Both the position numbers and the translations under genes were made by a program. Positions 6,935 to 14,712 of a stretch of 17,134 nucleotides of DNA are shown piece by piece (position 1 is the first letter of the stretch; the number at the start of each line of letters is the position of its first letter). This stretch comes from an uncultured Muribaculaceae bacterium (GTDB lineage: Bacteria > Bacteroidota > Bacteroidia > Bacteroidales > Muribaculaceae). The stretch covers positions 1-17,134 of the forward strand of contig CAJUIJ010000043.1 of NCBI GenBank assembly GCA_910586175.1. Direction: 5' to 3'. The notes beneath the pieces were generated by a model. It searched no databases. It saw only the letters and a program-made list of their open reading frames with translations, and was not told the DNA's origin.

Positions 6935-8959
6935 ATGGATATAAACACAATGAATTCGGCCGCCGATAATTTGCGCGTGCTGATTGCCGAGATGGTTGAA
7001 AAGGCTAATTCCGGTCATCCCGGAGGCGCGATGGGTGCCGCCGATTTTATCAATGTGCTCTATTCTCAGTTTCTCGTCTATGATCCGGCCGATCCGCATT
7101 GGTTCATGCGCGACCGTTTCTTCCTCGATCCGGGTCATATGTCGCCCATGCTTTATAGTGTGCTCGCCCTCGCCGGCAAGTATTCTATTGACGACCTGAA
7201 GAATTTCCGTCAGTGGGGCAGTGTCACTCCGGGTCATCCCGAACTCGATGTGGAACGTGGTATAGAGAATTCTTCCGGTCCGCTCGGTCAGGGTCATGTA
7301 TTCGCAGTAGGTTGCGCCATAGCCGAGCGTTTCCTTGCAGCCCGCTTCGGTGAGGTTGTCGCTCACAAGACTTATGCGTTTATATCTGACGGTGGCGTAC
7401 AGGAGGAGATTTCGCAGGGTGCCGGTCGTATTGCCGGTCACTTGGGTTTGCATAATCTCATCATGTTCTATGATGCAAATGATGTGCAGCTCTCCACCAA
7501 GGTGGCTGCTGTCGATACCGAAGATGTTGCTACCAAGTATCGCGCTTGGGATTGGAATGTACTCGAGGTGGATGGTTCTGACCCACTCGCCATAGCAGAT
7601 GCACTTATGCTCGCTCGCGAGGAGCGCGAAAAGCCTACTCTGATCATCGGTCATACAGTCATGGCCCGCAAGACTCTTACGGCTTCCGGTGAATCGATGG
7701 AGGGTGCAGTCTCCACTCACGGTCAGCCACTATCAAAGGCGGGTGTAGATATTGCAACCACTGTGCGTAATCTCGGTGCTGATCCTGAGAATCCATGGGT
7801 TATCCGCCCCGAAGTGAAACAGCTTTATGCCGACCGCGCCCGTGAACTCTCTGAATTAGTGGCTAAGCGCCGCACTCAGTTTGCAAAGTGGGCTGAAGAG
7901 AATCCTGATCAGGCAAGCTTGCTCCGGAGTTATATCAATATGGAGCTTCCCGCACTCGACTGGAGCAACGTGGAGATCAAGCCCAACCAACCCACTCGCG
8001 CCGCTTCTGCAGCTTGCCTTGGTTATCTTGCCGAGCATGTCGGCAATATGATTGTCTCGAGTGCAGACCTTTGCAATAGCGACAAGACTGACGGTTTCCT
8101 AAAGAAGACCGGCGAGCTGATGAAGAATAATTTCTCAGGAGGATTCCTGCAGGCAGGTGTCGCCGAACTCACAATGGCTTGCATTATGAATGGTATAGTG
8201 CTCCATGGCGGTATGTATGCGGCTTGTGGCACATTCTTCGTATTCAGCGATTATATGAAGCCCGCTATTCGCATGGCTGCCTTGATGGAACTTCCCGTGA
8301 AGTTCGTTTATTCGCACGATTCATTCCGTGTGGGTGAGGATGGTCCCACTCATGAGCCTATTGAGCATGAGGCCCAGATGCGTCTGCTTGAGCAGATGGC
8401 CAATTTGAGTGGCAGACGTTCACTCCTTGTGATCCGTCCGGCCGACGGCGCCGAGACAGTAGCCGCTTACAAGATGGCTATGGAGAATGACAAGACTCCC
8501 ACGGTGCTTATCTTCTCGCGTCAGAATCTTGAGGATCTTCCGGGTGAGAACCGTCGTGATGAAGCTATGAAGGCATGTAAGGGAGGTTATGTGGTGCGTC
8601 ATGCCACTGACCCCAACCTCGTGCTTGTGGCCAATGGTAGCGACGTAGCGCTTCTGCTCCACGCAGCAGAGCAGCTTGAGGCAGACGGTGTCCGTGCCCA
8701 GGTGGTCTCTATGCCGAGCATAGGCCTGTTCGAGGAGCAATCAGAGGAGTATATAGCCAAGGTGCTTCCGTGTGGCGTGAAGACATTTGCTCTCACATCC
8801 GGTCTTCCATCGGTCTTCGCTCCGGTGATGCGTGGAGACTGGGAAGTTATGGGTATGCAACGTTTCGGCGCATCAGCCCCTGCCAAGGTGCTTGAGGAGA
8901 AATTCGGCTATACGGTAGAAAGCGTGGTGAATCGTATCAGAAGATTCCTCGCTAAATAA
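6935..8959 (+). CDS. tkt: Transketolase
   Basis: This 674-residue thiamine-diphosphate enzyme moves two-carbon ketol units between sugar phosphates in the non-oxidative pentose-phosphate pathway and is cytosolic. Landmarks match E. coli TktA numbering closely: His28 (SGHPGG), His68, His101, His262, the ThDP cofactor-activating Glu411 (GVAEL), His461 and His473 (GEDGPTHEP). Substrate-phosphate residues include the conserved R of FSRQNL near 529. The ThDP motif is SDGG at 151-154 with Asn182 (YDAND), so the first glycine of the usual GDG is a serine. Full-length: ThDP domain about 1-315, pyrimidine domain about 350-520, C-terminal domain about 530-674. A hairpin terminator follows. A paired-hairpin leader precedes the start. 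Confidence 0.96.
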   Translation: MDINTMNSAADNLRVLIAEMVEKANSGHPGGAMGAADFINVLYSQFLVYDPADPHWFMRDRFFLDPGHMSPMLYSVLALAGKYSIDDLKNFRQWGSVTPGHPELDVERGIENSSGPLGQGHVFAVGCAIAERFLAARFGEVVAHKTYAFISDGGVQEEISQGAGRIAGHLGLHNLIMFYDANDVQLSTKVAAVDTEDVATKYRAWDWNVLEVDGSDPLAIADALMLAREEREKPTLIIGHTVMARKTLTASGESMEGAVSTHGQPLSKAGVDIATTVRNLGADPENPWVIRPEVKQLYADRARELSELVAKRRTQFAKWAEENPDQASLLRSYINMELPALDWSNVEIKPNQPTRAASAACLGYLAEHVGNMIVSSADLCNSDKTDGFLKKTGELMKNNFSGGFLQAGVAELTMACIMNGIVLHGGMYAACGTFFVFSDYMKPAIRMAALMELPVKFVYSHDSFRVGEDGPTHEPIEHEAQMRLLEQMANLSGRRSLLVIRPADGAETVAAYKMAMENDKTPTVLIFSRQNLEDLPGENRRDEAMKACKGGYVVRHATDPNLVLVANGSDVALLLHAAEQLEADGVRAQVVSMPSIGLFEEQSEEYIAKVLPCGVKTFALTSGLPSVFAPVMRGDWEVMGMQRFGASAPAKVLEEKFGYTVESVVNRIRRFLAK

Positions 8960-8990
8960 GCGACAATGAACAAAGCTTGTGGAACGTGGC

Positions 8991-9023
8991 AAGATTACCT
9001 ATATTGGTAAGATTACCTATATT
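8991..9023. repeat. Two-copy 15-bp direct repeat after transketolase
   Basis: AAGATTACCTATATT occurs exactly at 8991-9005 and again at 9009-9023, with a period of 18 bp. The segment also contains ACCTATATTTAGGT, which can fold on itself. The intergenic region 8960-9224 otherwise shows only the hairpin at 9155-9186. Function unknown; it may be a local duplication. Confidence 0.75.
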
Positions 9024-9154
9024 TAGGTATTGTGGAGCGAGGTAATATGGTGTAAATTTGCAATGTTTAAGGATTATATTACCGACCTTGATCTTAATGC
9101 CTGTTTAGAAACCACGTAGCCATTATTGTCGCGGCATATGAATGACCGCAAAAT

Positions 9155-9186
9155 CAAAGGCCCACATCTTATGATGCGGGCCTTTG
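9155..9186. terminator. Hairpin between convergent tkt and RluA-family gene
   Basis: CAAAGGCCC (9155-9163) pairs with GGGCCTTTG (9178-9186); after one mismatch CATC pairs with GATG around a TTAT loop. The stem is strong and GC-rich. On the minus strand it is followed by ATTTTG, on the plus strand by GCTTGTTTGG. It probably serves as a bidirectional terminator for the two convergent genes, although the T-tracts are short. Confidence 0.75.
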
Positions 9187-9224
9187 GCTTGTTTGGCATA
9201 GTGGCAGCCGGCCAATTCAACAAC

Positions 9225-9872
9225 TTATAACGATGGTTCGTCAGGAAGTGTTATGTCGATGGGTTGCTTGCTTACAGGATGAGTGAAATCTATACGGTGC
9301 GATTGCAGGGATATGCCGCCGTTGCGGTTGCTTCGCTTAGCCCCATATTTGAGGTCTCCCTTTATAGGATGCCCCATGGCGGCGAGTTGTGCCCTTATCT
9401 GATGCTTGCGCCCGGTGAGGAGTTCTATCTCCAATAGTGTGTAACGGTCGAGGCTCTCTATTGTGCGGTAGCGCAGACGTGACAGCTTTGCATCTTTGTT
9501 GCTCTTGTCGGTTACGAATGTCTTGTTGATTCTGCCGTCCGATACAAGATAGTCTTCGAGCATTCCCTCCGGCTTTTCAGGATGTCCCTCCACTATGGCG
9601 TGATACGTCTTGTGCACTTCTCCCTCACGAAACATGCGGTTCATCCTCTCCAATGCCTTTGAGGTGCGTGCAAACACCACAAGTCCCTCTACAGGCCTGT
9701 CTATGCGGTGTGTCACACCGCAAAACACATTGCCGGGCTTGTTGTACTTCTCTTTGATATACTGCTTGACAATCTCCGAGAGGGGAGTGTCGCCGGTCTT
9801 GTCACCTTGCACTATCTCACCCACAGCCTTGTTTACGATTATCAGGTGATTGTCTTCGTAGATTACTTCCAT
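9225..9872 (-). CDS. RluA-family pseudouridine synthase
   Basis: This 215-residue enzyme isomerises specific uridines to pseudouridine in rRNA or tRNA. The catalytic aspartate is Asp58 in THRIDRPVEGLVVFART, and GRKHQIRAQLA (about 154-164) is the conserved C-terminal strand. MEVIYEDNHLIIVNK at the N-terminus corresponds to the usual start of the catalytic domain, and there is no S4 domain, so it is the short form like TruC or RluA rather than RluC/RluD. It has no clear operon partner. Its exact target RNA cannot be read from sequence. A terminator for the upstream tRNA lies between the two, so it needs its own promoter; none is clear at 9873-9920. The family call is secure. Confidence 0.93.
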   Translation of the reverse strand: MEVIYEDNHLIIVNKAVGEIVQGDKTGDTPLSEIVKQYIKEKYNKPGNVFCGVTHRIDRPVEGLVVFARTSKALERMNRMFREGEVHKTYHAIVEGHPEKPEGMLEDYLVSDGRINKTFVTDKSNKDAKLSRLRYRTIESLDRYTLLEIELLTGRKHQIRAQLAAMGHPIKGDLKYGAKRSNRNGGISLQSHRIDFTHPVSKQPIDITLPDEPSL

Positions 9873-9920
9873 TATATTAATGTTTGTTGGCTTGCAGCTT
9901 TATTTTAATTGCATAATAAC

Positions 9921-9949
9921 AAAAAAAGCGAATCAAGAAGATTCGCTTT
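9921..9949 (-). terminator. Intrinsic terminator of the tRNA gene
   Basis: AAAGCGAATC (9925-9934) and GATTCGCTTT (9940-9949) form a 10-bp perfect stem around AAGAA. On the minus strand the stem is followed at once by a run of seven T (9927-9921). It begins 6 bp after the tRNA 3' end. This is the clearest intrinsic terminator in the window. Confidence 0.9.
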
Positions 9950-9955
9950 CCTTAG

Positions 9956-10027
<72 letters not shown>

Positions 10028-10042
10028 TTGTGATTTCGAGTG

Positions 10043-10073
10043 CAAAATTACAACTTTTTTTTGAAACTGCAAA
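10043..10073 (-). promoter_or_regulatory. Promoter of the tRNA gene
   Basis: On the minus strand TTTG (10073-10070) is separated by exactly 19 nt from TAATTTTG (10050-10043), a perfect match to the Bacteroidetes TTTG/TAnnTTTG consensus. The predicted start is about 10 nt upstream of the mature tRNA 5' end. Confidence 0.8.
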
Positions 10074-10159
10074 ATTTTTAGCGTTATTTTTTAGTATCTT
10101 TTATTGACGGTTAACTCAATGGCTTGATAAATAGCTTTATAGTATTTTTAAAATAAAAG

Positions 10160-10194
10160 CCGCAACAGCTTGAAGCATGTTCAAACTGTTGCGG
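10160..10194 (-). terminator. Terminator of the RND efflux operon
   Basis: CCGCAACAG (10160-10168) pairs with CTGTTGCGG (10186-10194); after one mismatch TTGAA pairs with TTCAA around GCATG. On the minus strand the stem is followed by CTTTTATTTT. It lies 24 bp after the stop of the PII-like gene, the last gene of the operon. Confidence 0.85.
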
Positions 10195-10218
10195 TAATTT
10201 AATAACTATCGGGTTATG

Positions 10219-10512
10219 TCAGATGCTTTGGCTGACCTCCCATACAAATGCGCGAAGCCCGAGCTTCGGTTTCTCTTCATCAATGGTGCGGAGTCGCGCA
10301 AGGAGTGGTTCCACTCGGTCGTCCTCTACCATTGTAATCATCGCTGAGGCAAGCGAAGGCCATGCATGTGTGCCGAGGTGCGGGTCGCCGGTCTTGCTGC
10401 CACGGCCCTGCACTGTGCCGAAGGCAGTATACCCCCTGCATGAGCTGGCATTTAATGCCTCTAACACTTTCTCATGGTGCGCGAGGTCATATGCTATGAA
10501 TATTGCTTTCAT
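10219..10512 (-). CDS. Small PII-like protein at the end of the RND operon
   Basis: This 97-residue soluble protein begins MKAIFIAYDLAHHEKVLEAL, and continues with GYTAFGTVQGRGSKTGD (27-43) and GTHAWPS (47-53), then a strand-helix-strand and a C-terminal strand (GLRAFVWEV). The order and the GyT...GRGsk element resemble PII-type (GlnB-like) ferredoxin-fold trimers, where the segment after GRG is the T-loop, here short. No Tyr corresponding to the GlnB uridylylation site is evident. I chose the ATG at 10512-10510 because homologous PII-like proteins begin with this strand; an upstream start would add 24 residues read inside the pump gene. It begins 1 nt after the pump stop codon, so translation is probably coupled. 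A role sensing a small molecule for the pump is plausible but not proven. Confidence 0.78.
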   Translation of the reverse strand: MKAIFIAYDLAHHEKVLEALNASSCRGYTAFGTVQGRGSKTGDPHLGTHAWPSLASAMITMVEDDRVEPLLARLRTIDEEKPKLGLRAFVWEVSQSI

Positions 10513-10513
10513 C

Positions 10514-13500
10514 TTATTTCTTCTTTTCGTGTTTAAGTCTAAGTTGCTTGCGCTGGTTCTTGATGCCGTTGCCTGCGAACACACAGTATAGCACCGGCAC
10601 GAAGAGCAGTGTGAGGATAGTGGAGAATGTCAGACCGCCAATCACTGCCACACCCATAGGTCGCCACATCTCTGCACCTTCGCCCGAGCCTATGGCCATA
10701 GGCACCATACCAAGGATTGTGGTGAGCGTGGTCATGACCACGGGGCGCAAGCGTGAGCGACCACCATCGATCACGGCGCGTCTTATCGACATGCCGCGCT
10801 CGCGGTTGAGCGTTATGTAGTCGATTAGCACGATACCGTTTTTCACTACAATACCGATAAGCATGATGGCTCCGATCATCGACATGATGTTGAGAGTATG
10901 TCCGGTGAGCCACAAAATCAGGAACACACCTGAGAATGCGAACAGCAGCGAGGTCATGATGATGCCGGGGTATGTGAATGACTCGAACTGTGCGGCCATC
11001 ACGATATACACCAATATTATAATAAGCAAACCGAGCATGAGCAGGTCGCCAAACGAATCCTGTTGGTCTTCATATGTACCGGCAAGTTCTATGTTTATAC
11101 CTGCCGGAAGTGTCATGTTGTCGATCTCAGCTTCAGCATCGGCCACCACCTGACTCAGTGGTACACCATCCACCACAGCCGACACCGTGATGACACGTTC
11201 GCGGTCCTTGCGCTCGATAGTCGGAGGGGTAAACCTTTCCACCACCTTGCCGAGTTCCTTGAGGCGTATGCCTTGTCCGGTTGAAGTGTAAATCATGATG
11301 TTCTCGATATCCGATATCTGTGTGCGGTGCTCCGGAGCATACATCACTTTTATATCATACTCCTCGCCATCCTCACGATATTGCGAGGCTGTGGCACCGT
11401 TGATACGGTTGCGCAGGTAATATGCAGCTGTCTGAAGGCTGATGCCATACATCGAGAGTTTCTCGCGGTCGAAGTCCACCTGATATTCCGGCTGGTAATC
11501 CGAGCGCGATATAGTGATGTCGGCCGTGCCATGAATACCCGATAGTATCTGCTTGAGCGTGCGGGCCACGCTGTCGGTCTCTTCGAAGTCGTAACCGTAA
11601 ATCTCGAAGTCTACGGTGGCCTGGCCACCCATACCGCCGCTCATGCCACCGCCTACCATAACCTGGGCTTTCTTGAAGTCAGGGAATTCGCGGTCTATAT
11701 CCTCACGCATGGAGTTAGCTATCTCCACGATGCCGCGCTTGCGCTCGGTGCTCGGGGTGAGACTTATGTTCATGGAGATAATGTGTGCACCGTTGTCGGA
11801 GAGTGAGGCGAAAGTATTGTCAGAGCTTGCAGGACCTACTGTATAGTTCGACACCTTGATTTCCGGATATTTCTTGCGCCAAAGCGAATCAAGTCTGCTT
11901 GTCACCTCCTGTGCGTATTCTACTCGAGAGCCGATCGGCAGCTCCAGGTTCACACCTATACGTGCGTTATCTTGAGTGGGAATAAACTCTGTGCCGACAC
12001 CTTTCATAAGGAATATGGAGCCCACGAAGATGCCGAGACACACCAGTATTGTCACTGTGCGGTGACCCACCACTTTGTGCAGCATTCGTGCATACCAGTC
12101 GTCGAATGCATCAAGGGCATGCTCCACTGGTGTGTACCAATTCTTTTTCTTCTTACCGGTCTTGTCCTCATCACGCAGACGCAGCCACTGCGAGCAGAGC
12201 ATAGGTGTTAGCGAGAGAGCGCAGGTGGTGGAGATTATCATCATGATGGTCACCATCCATCCGAGCTGGCGGAAGAGCACACCGGTCATGCCGGTGACAA
12301 GGGTAAGTGGGAAGAATACAGCGATAAGAGTCAGCGTGGAGGCGATTACGGAGATTGCAACCTCGTTGGTGCCGTGCACGGCTGCCTGCTTCGGGTCAGC
12401 ACCTCGCTCTATGTGGGTCGTCACATTCTCAAGCACCACTATGGCATCGTCGACGACCATACCGATAGATATGGAGAGTGCCGATAGCGAGATGATGTTT
12501 AGAGTATTACCGGTGGCAAACAGATAGATGAACGATGCGATGAGCGACACCGGTATCGTGATTACGATAATCATGGTGGCACGCCAACGTCCCAGGAACA
12601 GGAACACTACAATCATCACGAAGACCAGTGCATAGAGCACTGTCTCTACGAGCGAGGCGATGGTGTTGCGGATATTGTCAGATGTATCGACAATCACACC
12701 TATCTTGATGTCGGAGGGGAGGTTCTTCTCCAGCTTGGGAAGCATTTCCTTAACCTTGTTGGAGATTTCCACAGAGTTGGCGCCTGATTGCTTCTGAATG
12801 ACAATCATTGCACCCTCCTCACCATTGTTGTATGATTGCTGGGTACGCTCCTCGAGTGTATCCTCCACGCGGGCCACATCTTTAAGATATACTATCTTGC
12901 CGTTGAAGCTACCTACTGGTATATCCTTGAGCTGTGCAGTGTTGTCAAATTCTCCCTGCACGCGGAGTGCGTAAGTGTTGGAGCCGATATCAAATGATCC
13001 GCCCGGCACGTTGCGGTTTTCTGCACCTATTACGTTAGAAACCTGTTCCACCGAGAGGTTGTAGGCTTCAAGTCGGTTCGGGTCTATATATATGTGCACT
13101 TCTCGTTTCGGTGCACCTGATATCGACACTGTGCCCACTCCGTCAATTCGAGCCAACGGGTTGGCAACATTCTCGTCAAGTATCTTGTAAAGACCCGGCA
13201 TTGACTCGCTGGCCTGCACAGAGAGCAGGCAGATAGGTATCATGTCGGTAGAGAACTTGAAGATGATTGGGTTGTTCACGTCATCGGGTAGCGATGACTC
13301 CACCATGTCGAGTTTGTCGCGCACATCATTGGTAAGCACGTCAATATCATAACCATATTCAAATTCGAGGGTGATGACCGATGTGTTCTCGCGCGAGGTG
13401 GACGACACATGCTTGAGGTGCTCCACTGAGTTGAGCGTGTTTTCAAGCGGTTTGGTGACATTCTGCTCTATATCCTTTGCGCTCGCACCCGGATACATCG

Positions 13501-13645
13501 TAATCACCATGATGGTGTTGGTGTCGATGTCGGGATAGAGGTCTATAGGGAGTTTGGCCAGGGAGAATAGTCCCAGGATAATCACCGTCACAAAGCAGAG
13601 CAGTGTGGTGATTGGCCTTCTTACTGCTGATCCGTAGAGACTCAT
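10514..13645 (-). CDS. RND efflux pump, HAE1/AcrB-like inner-membrane permease
   Basis: This 1043-residue protein has the AcrB layout: TM1 near residues 11-30, a large periplasmic porter loop to about 330, TM2-6, a second periplasmic loop and TM8-12. The proton-relay residues are present: Asp399-Asp400 in GMVVDDAIVVLEN (AcrB D407/D408), Lys935 in GIVVKNGIVLID (AcrB K940) and the Thr pair about 972-973. The C-terminal tail is basic. Pairs of Asp rather than the single acidic residue of metal pumps point to HAE1-type substrates (drugs, bile salts, hydrophobic compounds). The ATG overlaps the stop of the adaptor gene by 4 bp (ATGA), and a PII-like gene starts 1 nt after its stop. It works with the adaptor and TolC-like proteins as a tripartite pump. 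Confidence 0.96.
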   Translation of the reverse strand: MSLYGSAVRRPITTLLCFVTVIILGLFSLAKLPIDLYPDIDTNTIMVITMYPGASAKDIEQNVTKPLENTLNSVEHLKHVSSTSRENTSVITLEFEYGYDIDVLTNDVRDKLDMVESSLPDDVNNPIIFKFSTDMIPICLLSVQASESMPGLYKILDENVANPLARIDGVGTVSISGAPKREVHIYIDPNRLEAYNLSVEQVSNVIGAENRNVPGGSFDIGSNTYALRVQGEFDNTAQLKDIPVGSFNGKIVYLKDVARVEDTLEERTQQSYNNGEEGAMIVIQKQSGANSVEISNKVKEMLPKLEKNLPSDIKIGVIVDTSDNIRNTIASLVETVLYALVFVMIVVFLFLGRWRATMIIVITIPVSLIASFIYLFATGNTLNIISLSALSISIGMVVDDAIVVLENVTTHIERGADPKQAAVHGTNEVAISVIASTLTLIAVFFPLTLVTGMTGVLFRQLGWMVTIMMIISTTCALSLTPMLCSQWLRLRDEDKTGKKKKNWYTPVEHALDAFDDWYARMLHKVVGHRTVTILVCLGIFVGSIFLMKGVGTEFIPTQDNARIGVNLELPIGSRVEYAQEVTSRLDSLWRKKYPEIKVSNYTVGPASSDNTFASLSDNGAHIISMNISLTPSTERKRGIVEIANSMREDIDREFPDFKKAQVMVGGGMSGGMGGQATVDFEIYGYDFEETDSVARTLKQILSGIHGTADITISRSDYQPEYQVDFDREKLSMYGISLQTAAYYLRNRINGATASQYREDGEEYDIKVMYAPEHRTQISDIENIMIYTSTGQGIRLKELGKVVERFTPPTIERKDRERVITVSAVVDGVPLSQVVADAEAEIDNMTLPAGINIELAGTYEDQQDSFGDLLMLGLLIIILVYIVMAAQFESFTYPGIIMTSLLFAFSGVFLILWLTGHTLNIMSMIGAIMLIGIVVKNGIVLIDYITLNRERGMSIRRAVIDGGRSRLRPVVMTTLTTILGMVPMAIGSGEGAEMWRPMGVAVIGGLTFSTILTLLFVPVLYCVFAGNGIKNQRKQLRLKHEKKK

Positions 13646-14703
13646 TTCGCTACATTCACTTTAATTCCGTTAGCCAGTTTGGCTTGACCGGATGTTACGA
13701 CTTGCGAACCTGACTCCACACCCGAGATAAGCTCGTATTCGTTGCCGAGGCGCTGACCGAGTTCCACTTGGTTGAAGCTTACTGTTCCATCTGAATTAAG
13801 CACATATACATACTGGTTGCCTGAACCCTGCTGTTTCACCACTGCCTTGTCGGGCACTACCACGCGGTCTGCCTTGCCGAGGTTGAGCGTAGCGCGACCG
13901 AACATGCCGGGAAGCACTCTGCCATCTGCATTTGGAAGTGTTATCTCCACTCCGAATGTGCGGCTCTGGGCATCGACGGTGGGCATTACAGTGCTGACTA
14001 CACCTGAGAATTTCTCATCGCCATATGTGTCGAATGTGATTGCGGCCGGCATCCCTTTATGCACTTTGGGAAGTTCGCTCTCGGTCACGTTTATCACAAG
14101 TTTGACCGGCTGTATGCGCGCTACTGTGACGATGGGCAGATTGCCGGTCATGTCGCCCGGATCATAGTTGCGGGCTGTCACTACACCGGAGATGGGGGAG
14201 GTGAGCACTGTGTTTTCGCGTGCGTTGCGAAGTGTGCGTTCCGCCTGGCTAAGTGAGTTCTTGGCGTTGGTGAGCTGTATCTCCATGTTGTCTACCTGCT
14301 GCTTTGTGCCGCCACCGATTTTGTAAAGCTCCATGGCACGGTTGTAGTTGAGCTGCACGTTTTTGAGATTGGCGCGTGCATTGTCTACCTGTGTTTCGTA
14401 GCTGAAAGTGTTCACGTCGTCGAGCACTGCCACTCGTTGGCCTGCCGAGACGCGCTGACCTTCATCCACAAGTATCTGCTTGATGCGGTTGGGCATCGAT
14501 GAGGAGATATTGTTGATTATCTGAGCCTCCACCGTAGCTGTGTAGGTGCCGAGCTGGTCCACCACTCGAGAGTGTACGGTCTCTACCTTTACCACCGGGA
14601 TTTTCTCTTCGGCTTTCTTGCCGTCATCTTTTTTCTCTTCGCCGGAGCAGCCGGTAAGCACCAGGGCTCCGAGCATCAATTTTAAAATGCTGCTTTTATT
14701 CAT
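13642..14703 (-). CDS. RND periplasmic adaptor (membrane-fusion) lipoprotein
   Basis: This 353-residue protein starts with a lipoprotein signal; the lipobox LTGC puts the lipidated cysteine at residue 19, followed by a charged linker. The next parts are a lipoyl half-motif (about 65-98), a helical hairpin (about 100-163, with heptad-like NARANL and KNSLSQAE), the second lipoyl half (TVLTSPISGVVTAR, about 165-178), beta-barrel and membrane-proximal domains. It links the inner-membrane pump to the outer-membrane channel and sits in the periplasm, anchored by lipid. It begins 9 bp after the TolC-like gene and overlaps the pump gene by 4 bp. Confidence 0.95.
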   Translation of the reverse strand: MNKSSILKLMLGALVLTGCSGEEKKDDGKKAEEKIPVVKVETVHSRVVDQLGTYTATVEAQIINNISSSMPNRIKQILVDEGQRVSAGQRVAVLDDVNTFSYETQVDNARANLKNVQLNYNRAMELYKIGGGTKQQVDNMEIQLTNAKNSLSQAERTLRNARENTVLTSPISGVVTARNYDPGDMTGNLPIVTVARIQPVKLVINVTESELPKVHKGMPAAITFDTYGDEKFSGVVSTVMPTVDAQSRTFGVEITLPNADGRVLPGMFGRATLNLGKADRVVVPDKAVVKQQGSGNQYVYVLNSDGTVSFNQVELGQRLGNEYELISGVESGSQVVTSGQAKLANGIKVNVAK

Positions 14704-14712
14704 GATGTGGGT

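Noticed and set aside
10513..10584. 24-residue extension of the PII-like protein
   Set aside because: The added residues are basic and Ser-rich, read within the pump's C-terminus, and the PII-like fold begins at the inner ATG.
12075..12527. A 150-codon plus-strand frame opposite the pump gene
   Set aside because: Antisense to a gene with strong functional motifs and no recognised domain.
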